This document shows, piece by piece, positions 60,538 to 64,000 of a DNA stretch of 64,000 bases (the first letter of the stretch is position 1; every line of letters begins with the position of its first letter). The position numbers and the translations under genes were made by a program. The notes beneath the pieces were generated by a model that ran no database searches, was not told where the DNA came from, and saw only the letters and a list, made by a program, of their open reading frames with translations. This stretch comes from Odoribacter sp. AF15-53 (lineage in GTDB: Bacteria; Bacteroidota; Bacteroidia; Bacteroidales; Marinifilaceae), in assembly GCF_003479425.1 (NCBI RefSeq), contig NZ_QUHC01000001.1:124001-188000 (forward strand), read 5' to 3'.

Positions 60538-60771
60538 ATACAGAAAATGATACGATGTGGTTAAAATACCATAAAATAGAGTAAATGGCTTGAAACTGAG
60601 TGAAAAGACGAAACTGTTCGGGGTGTTTTCCCGTAGCTCTAAAGCTTGATTTCCGCGGGATGTAGACCGTTATCACTGTTTCAATATATTTAGGGATTCA
60701 TAGATGATCTTGTAAGAGGATAGGGGCGTGAAAAACAAATCATGCGAGAGTGGTCCTTTTTAAGATCATAT

Positions 60772-60815
60772 AAAAGAGATTGTCCTCTATGCTAACTTTG
60801 GGGACAATCTCTTTT
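60772..60815 (-). terminator. Rho-independent terminator of pepD
   Basis: Perfect 14-bp inverted repeat (60772-60785 with 60802-60815) with a 16-base loop, 18 bases past the pepD stop on the minus strand. The left arm ends in AAAA, giving a short T run in the minus-strand transcript. Confidence 0.85.
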
Positions 60816-60832
60816 GTTCATCTGTTTATTCT

Positions 60833-62296
60833 TTATTTCGTGGGAATAGCTGCTAAAGTAGCTTTCAGGAATTCCCAGAATTTACCGACAGACTCGATGT
60901 TCACTTTCTCGTCCGGAGAGTGAGGTGAGCTGATGGTCGGTCCGAAAGAAATCATATTCCAATTCGGGTAACTTGAACCAAGAATTCCGCATTCCAATCC
61001 GGCGTGAATAGCCATGATAGCGGGTTTCTTGCCATATAATTTCATGTAAACTTCTTCCATTTCTTTGCGGATCGCTGAATCCGGATTTGGTTTCCAGCCC
61101 GGGTATTCACCCACGAACGCGATCTTGCTGGCTTCTGCCAGTTCGAACACGGCTTGAACCACTTGTGCAAGGGCTGTTTTGGCAGTCTCTACGGAAGAAC
61201 GCATCAGCATGTATACTTCGATTTTCCCGTCACCGCCTCTCACGATAGCCAGGTTGTTTGACGTTTCAACCGTGTCGGGCATGGAATCGATCATTCTCAT
61301 CGTCCCGTTCGGGCAAGCCTTGATGGCGTTGATCACGTTGTTTTGTACTTTAATCGGCATCACGTTTTTCGGTTGAGCTGTTTCCTCGGCTGCGAGAGAA
61401 AGATTGGGTTCTTTCGCGCTCAATTCAGCTTTGAATATGCCCTCGTATTCTTTTACTTTGGCTAGGAACTTGTCAGCGTTGGCAGCCGGAACGGTGATAA
61501 CCCCGAATGCTTCACGCGGGATGGCGTTTCTCATGTTGCCACCGGACACGGAAGCCAGGCGAAGATCCAGTTCTTTGCTCACGGCTTTCAGGAAGCGGAA
61601 GAATAATTTGTTGGCATTGCCTCTACCCAAGTTGATATCCATTCCGGAGTGTCCGCCTTTTAATCCTTTTAGGGTTAATTGGTATGCTTTGTGACCGGCG
61701 GGAACAGCTTCCGGTGTATAGGTGAATTCGATTTCCCCGTCGATACCGCCAGCACAACCTACATATAATTCTCCTTCAGTTTCAGAGTCCAGGTTCAACA
61801 GGATATCCCCTTTCAACCAGTTGGGGCGAATACCGTTGGCTCCGTCCATCCCGGTTTCTTCCGTTGCGGTGATTAATACCTCGATCGGGCCGTGAGGAAT
61901 GTCTTTTGACAACAAAACGGCCATTCCGGTAGCAACACCTATACCGTTGTCAGCACCAAGGGTCGTACCGTCAGCCGTTACCCATTCCCCGTCGATATAC
62001 GCCTCGATCGGGTCTTTCGTGAAATCGTGTTGTTTGTCTTCATTCTTTTGAGGCACCATATCCAGGTGTCCTTGCAAAATCACTCCTTTGCGGTTTTCCA
62101 TGCCTGGGGTGGCCGGTTTGCTTAATAATATGTTGAAAGCCTCGTCCATTTCGGCGTGAATACCGTTCTCCTTAGCCCAATTCATAACGAATTCTCTGGC
62201 TATTTCTTCGTGATTTGACGGACGTGGAACTTGGGTTAGTTTATAAAAGTTTTCCCAGATTGCCTTGGGTTCTAACGTACAGATACATTTACTCAT
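60833..62296 (-). CDS. pepD: Aminoacyl-histidine dipeptidase (M20, PepD)
   Basis: 487 residues, minus strand. Zinc dipeptidase of the M20C type that splits Xaa-His dipeptides and related peptides. Motifs: QGHLDMVPQKN (zinc His and Asp), LGADNGIGVA (zinc Asp), TATEETGMDGANG (catalytic Glu and zinc Glu), GGHSGMDINLGRGNA, and HAGLECGILGS near the C-terminus. Full length for PepD, with the lid domain in the middle. It probably works with the dipeptidyl peptidase encoded upstream on the same strand in peptide use, although a terminator separates them. Confidence 0.96.
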   Translation of the reverse strand: MSKCICTLEPKAIWENFYKLTQVPRPSNHEEIAREFVMNWAKENGIHAEMDEAFNILLSKPATPGMENRKGVILQGHLDMVPQKNEDKQHDFTKDPIEAYIDGEWVTADGTTLGADNGIGVATGMAVLLSKDIPHGPIEVLITATEETGMDGANGIRPNWLKGDILLNLDSETEGELYVGCAGGIDGEIEFTYTPEAVPAGHKAYQLTLKGLKGGHSGMDINLGRGNANKLFFRFLKAVSKELDLRLASVSGGNMRNAIPREAFGVITVPAANADKFLAKVKEYEGIFKAELSAKEPNLSLAAEETAQPKNVMPIKVQNNVINAIKACPNGTMRMIDSMPDTVETSNNLAIVRGGDGKIEVYMLMRSSVETAKTALAQVVQAVFELAEASKIAFVGEYPGWKPNPDSAIRKEMEEVYMKLYGKKPAIMAIHAGLECGILGSSYPNWNMISFGPTISSPHSPDEKVNIESVGKFWEFLKATLAAIPTK

Positions 62297-62396
62297 AACG
62301 TTTTTATTTTTTAGATTTATGATTTAAGATTTCAAGAGGATCGCCCGGATGAGGGGGATTCTGAAATCATGTTTATTTCTATCGTTTGCAAGGTAT

Positions 62397-62445
62397 AAAA
62401 AAAACAGATAAGTTGTGTTTTAATCACAACTTATCTGTTTTTTTT
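62397..62445 (-). terminator. Strong bidirectional hairpin terminator downstream of the dipeptidyl peptidase gene
   Basis: Perfect 21-bp inverted repeat (62397-62417 with 62425-62445), 7-base loop, with eight A at the left and eight T at the right as its outer parts. It lies 115 bases past the peptidase stop on the minus strand and upstream of pepD. Confidence 0.92.
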
Positions 62446-62503
62446 GTTTCAAGTTTGCCGGTTACAAGTTATAGGTTTCGCATCAAGGTTCATTTATCGG
62501 GAG

Positions 62504-62543
62504 CTTGTAACTTGTAACCTGTAACCTGCAAACCTGTAACTTG
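62504..62543. repeat. Imperfect tandem repeat of CTTGTAAC-like units
   Basis: Five units of 7-8 bases (CTTGTAA, CTTGTAAC, CTGTAAC, CTGCAAAC, CTGTAAC). An inverted copy GTTACAAG lies at 62461-62468, so the region can also fold. It lies in the 3' region of the peptidase gene, 18 bases past the stop at the nearest point. Confidence 0.65.
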
Positions 62544-62580
62544 AATCAACATTTGAAAGCCTATTTCAAATGTTGATTCA
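62542..62580 (-). other. 15-bp inverted repeat across the peptidase stop codon
   Basis: Exact inverted repeat 62542-62556 with 62566-62580, 9-base loop. The loop contains the TAG stop (62561-62563 on the minus strand), so the last codons form one arm. It may stabilise the 3' end of the transcript. Confidence 0.65.
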
Positions 62581-64000
62581 AATAGTTCACGAATTTCGTG
62601 TACAGTTGCAGACGGGTATATCCACCGTAAATGCTGTGATTCCGGTTCGTGTATATCTGCATGTCAAATTGCTTGTTGGCTTGCACGAGGGCTTCCGATA
62701 ATTCGTACGTGTTCTGAACATGCACGTTGTCATCTGCTGTCCCGTGGCATAACAAAAGGTTGCCTTTCAAGTGTTTCACCCAGTTGATCGGGGAATTGTC
62801 ATTGTAGCCGGAGGGATTGTCCTGTGGGCGTCTCATGAAGCGTTCCGTGTAAATGGAATCGTAAAATCCCCAGTGTGTAACGGGTGCCACGGCAATAGCG
62901 GTAGAGAACACGTCATTTCCTTTCATAAGGCAAAGTGATGACATGAATCCACCGAAACTCCAGCCCCATATACCTACTTTCTTGGCATCAATGTAAGATT
63001 GTCCGGCAAGCCATTTGGCGGCAGCGATCATGTCGTCACTCTCGATTTTTCCGAGTTGCATGTAGGTACATTTCCTGAATTCCTCACCTCTGGCGGCCGT
63101 TCCGCGCGGATCGATACAAGCCACGATATATCCCTCTTGTGCCAGGTATTGTGTCCAGTCCATACCCCATGTGTTGCTGACTTGTTGAGAGTTGGGTCCG
63201 CTGTACTGGATGATTAATACCGGGTACGTTTTTGACTCGTCGAAATTCACGGGTTTCATGATCCACGCGTTGAGCTGGGTGGTCCCGTCTGCCGCGGGGA
63301 TTTGAATAAATTCTTTTTTAGCAACCGGGTATTCTTCCAGTTTTGTTTTCAAGGCCGCGTTGTCTTCCAGTGTGCGAACGGCTTTCCCGTTGGCGGCATA
63401 TAGTGTGTACACGGGGGGCATGTCGGCGTTGGAGACCGTATTAATATAGTATTTGAATGATTTGCTGAATTCAGCTTCATTCCAACCTTTGGTCGGGGTT
63501 AGTTTTTTCTTTTTCCCTTTCAGGTCAATAGAGTAAACGTATTTTTCCAACGGGGATTCCTCATGAGAAGCGTAGTAATACAGTTTCTTGGCCGGGTCGT
63601 ACCCGTAGAAATTTACTACATCGTATTTACCGGAAGTGATGGGTTGAATTTCTTTGCCGCTCATGGAATAGAGGTAAAGGTGAGAATACCCGTTTTTCTC
63701 ACTGCTCATGATGAAATATTGCCCGTCTTCCGTGAATGTCAGGTTATCCAGGTTCTCCTCGGCGATATAGTATTTGTTTTCTTCCCGGTAAAGGACGGTC
63801 GTGCTGCCAACTCGTGCATTCGCCAGTAAGATTTCCAACCGATTCTGGAACCGATTCATTTTCATGATCGCCAACTTCTTCGGGTCCTTTGTCCATTGAA
63901 TGCGAGGGATGTAAATATCCGTTTCTTCGCCGATATTCATCGGGGTGGTAACCCGATCCTTGATGTCGTACACGTGTACGCTTACTTTGGAATTTGCTTC
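62561..64000 (-). CDS. Dipeptidyl peptidase IV (S9B), C-terminal part, 5' partial
   Basis: Minus-strand gene cut by the right edge; the frame stays open to base 64000, so the Met at 63973 is internal. The visible 480 residues hold the end of the beta-propeller (NRLEILLANARVGSTTVLYREEN ... YYYASHEESPLEKYVYSIDLKGK) and the full alpha/beta-hydrolase domain: GWSFGGFMSSLCL with the catalytic Ser, HGTADDNVHVQNT with the Asp, and RNHSIYGG with the His. It removes X-Pro dipeptides from peptide N-termini in the periplasm. The N-terminal signal and first propeller blades lie outside the window. Confidence 0.95.
   Translation of the reverse strand, partial: EANSKVSVHVYDIKDRVTTPMNIGEETDIYIPRIQWTKDPKKLAIMKMNRFQNRLEILLANARVGSTTVLYREENKYYIAEENLDNLTFTEDGQYFIMSSEKNGYSHLYLYSMSGKEIQPITSGKYDVVNFYGYDPAKKLYYYASHEESPLEKYVYSIDLKGKKKKLTPTKGWNEAEFSKSFKYYINTVSNADMPPVYTLYAANGKAVRTLEDNAALKTKLEEYPVAKKEFIQIPAADGTTQLNAWIMKPVNFDESKTYPVLIIQYSGPNSQQVSNTWGMDWTQYLAQEGYIVACIDPRGTAARGEEFRKCTYMQLGKIESDDMIAAAKWLAGQSYIDAKKVGIWGWSFGGFMSSLCLMKGNDVFSTAIAVAPVTHWGFYDSIYTERFMRRPQDNPSGYNDNSPINWVKHLKGNLLLCHGTADDNVHVQNTYELSEALVQANKQFDMQIYTNRNHSIYGGYTRLQLYTKFVNYLNQHLK

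Larger units (their letters stand above)
60505..60832. other. Spacer between acyl-CoA synthetase gene and pepD
   Basis: 328 bases without a gene. It holds the acyl-CoA synthetase promoter element (60530-60537, minus strand) and the pepD terminator (60772-60815). The middle has no ORF, repeat or hairpin that I can support. Confidence 0.55.

Noticed and set aside
1..64000. CRISPR arrays, tRNA or rRNA genes, insertion sequences
   Set aside because: No regularly spaced repeats, cloverleaf-like segments with CCA ends, ribosomal RNA stretches or transposase-like proteins were seen.

Overview
The window comes from a member of the Bacteroidota, order Bacteroidales. The signs are UpxY-type capsule antitermination, an ECF sigma/FecR/SusC/SusD operon with DUF4843 and PKD-like lipoproteins, weak Shine-Dalgarno sequences, and several promoters of the Bacteroidales form TTTG-N19..21-TAnnTTTG. 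The mix of gene types would fit Odoribacteraceae (for example Butyricimonas), but that placement is inference. Base composition is moderate. The first two genes are clearly AT-rich (16 of the first 60 bases are G or C), against about 52% in a 60-base stretch I counted in parE.

Layout. (1) 1-9706 is the distal part of a first capsule/surface polysaccharide operon: a Wzy-like polymerase (cut by the window edge), a WecG/TagA glycosyltransferase, GDP-fucose synthesis (gmd, fcl, manC), an embedded L-fucose uptake/salvage set (nucleotidyltransferase-GHMP kinase fusion, mutarotase, FucP), an epimerase and a WecA-like phosphosugar transferase. (2) 9707-11010 is a small island with its own promoter and terminators, carrying a DUF6266 protein and a 60-residue membrane protein. 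(3) 11011-38860 is a second, complete capsule operon. It starts with a long leader and upxY and runs for about 27 kb with no visible internal terminator, ending in wza, wzc and a CpsB/YwqE-type phosphatase. (4) 39181-49817 is housekeeping: birA, parE, parC, aroK, a membrane protein, an AddB-like nuclease on the minus strand, a nitroreductase and a fumarylacetoacetase-family protein that seems to have lost its metal site. (5) 49846-58805 is a sigma/anti-sigma-controlled SusC/SusD nutrient uptake operon. (6) 58828-64000 holds minus-strand genes for a long-chain acyl-CoA synthetase, PepD and the C-terminal part of dipeptidyl peptidase IV.

The most interesting part is the second capsule operon, which carries two decoration modules that standard capsule pathways do not need. 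Module A (12793-22232) joins UDP-glucose dehydrogenase (source of glucuronate), a saccharopine-dehydrogenase-like enzyme, three sugar-transfer-type ATP-grasp ligases, a TupA-type ATP-grasp amidoligase and a CapA-like protein. This suggests that amino acids, or an opine such as saccharopine or a carboxyalkyl-lysine, are amide-linked to uronic acids. Module B (25049-33021) has an amino-acid-type adenylation enzyme, a GNAT protein, two carrier proteins, two KAS-III-like condensing enzymes with intact Cys-His-Asn triads, three SDR reductases and a metallo-beta-lactamase-fold hydrolase. It looks like a small type II system that builds a modified acyl or aminoacyl group. It is followed by PglD- and PglE-like genes, and a PglC-like transferase lies just upstream, so the likely acceptor is the 4-amino group of a bacillosamine- or viosamine-type sugar. 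Both functions are inferred from gene families and context.
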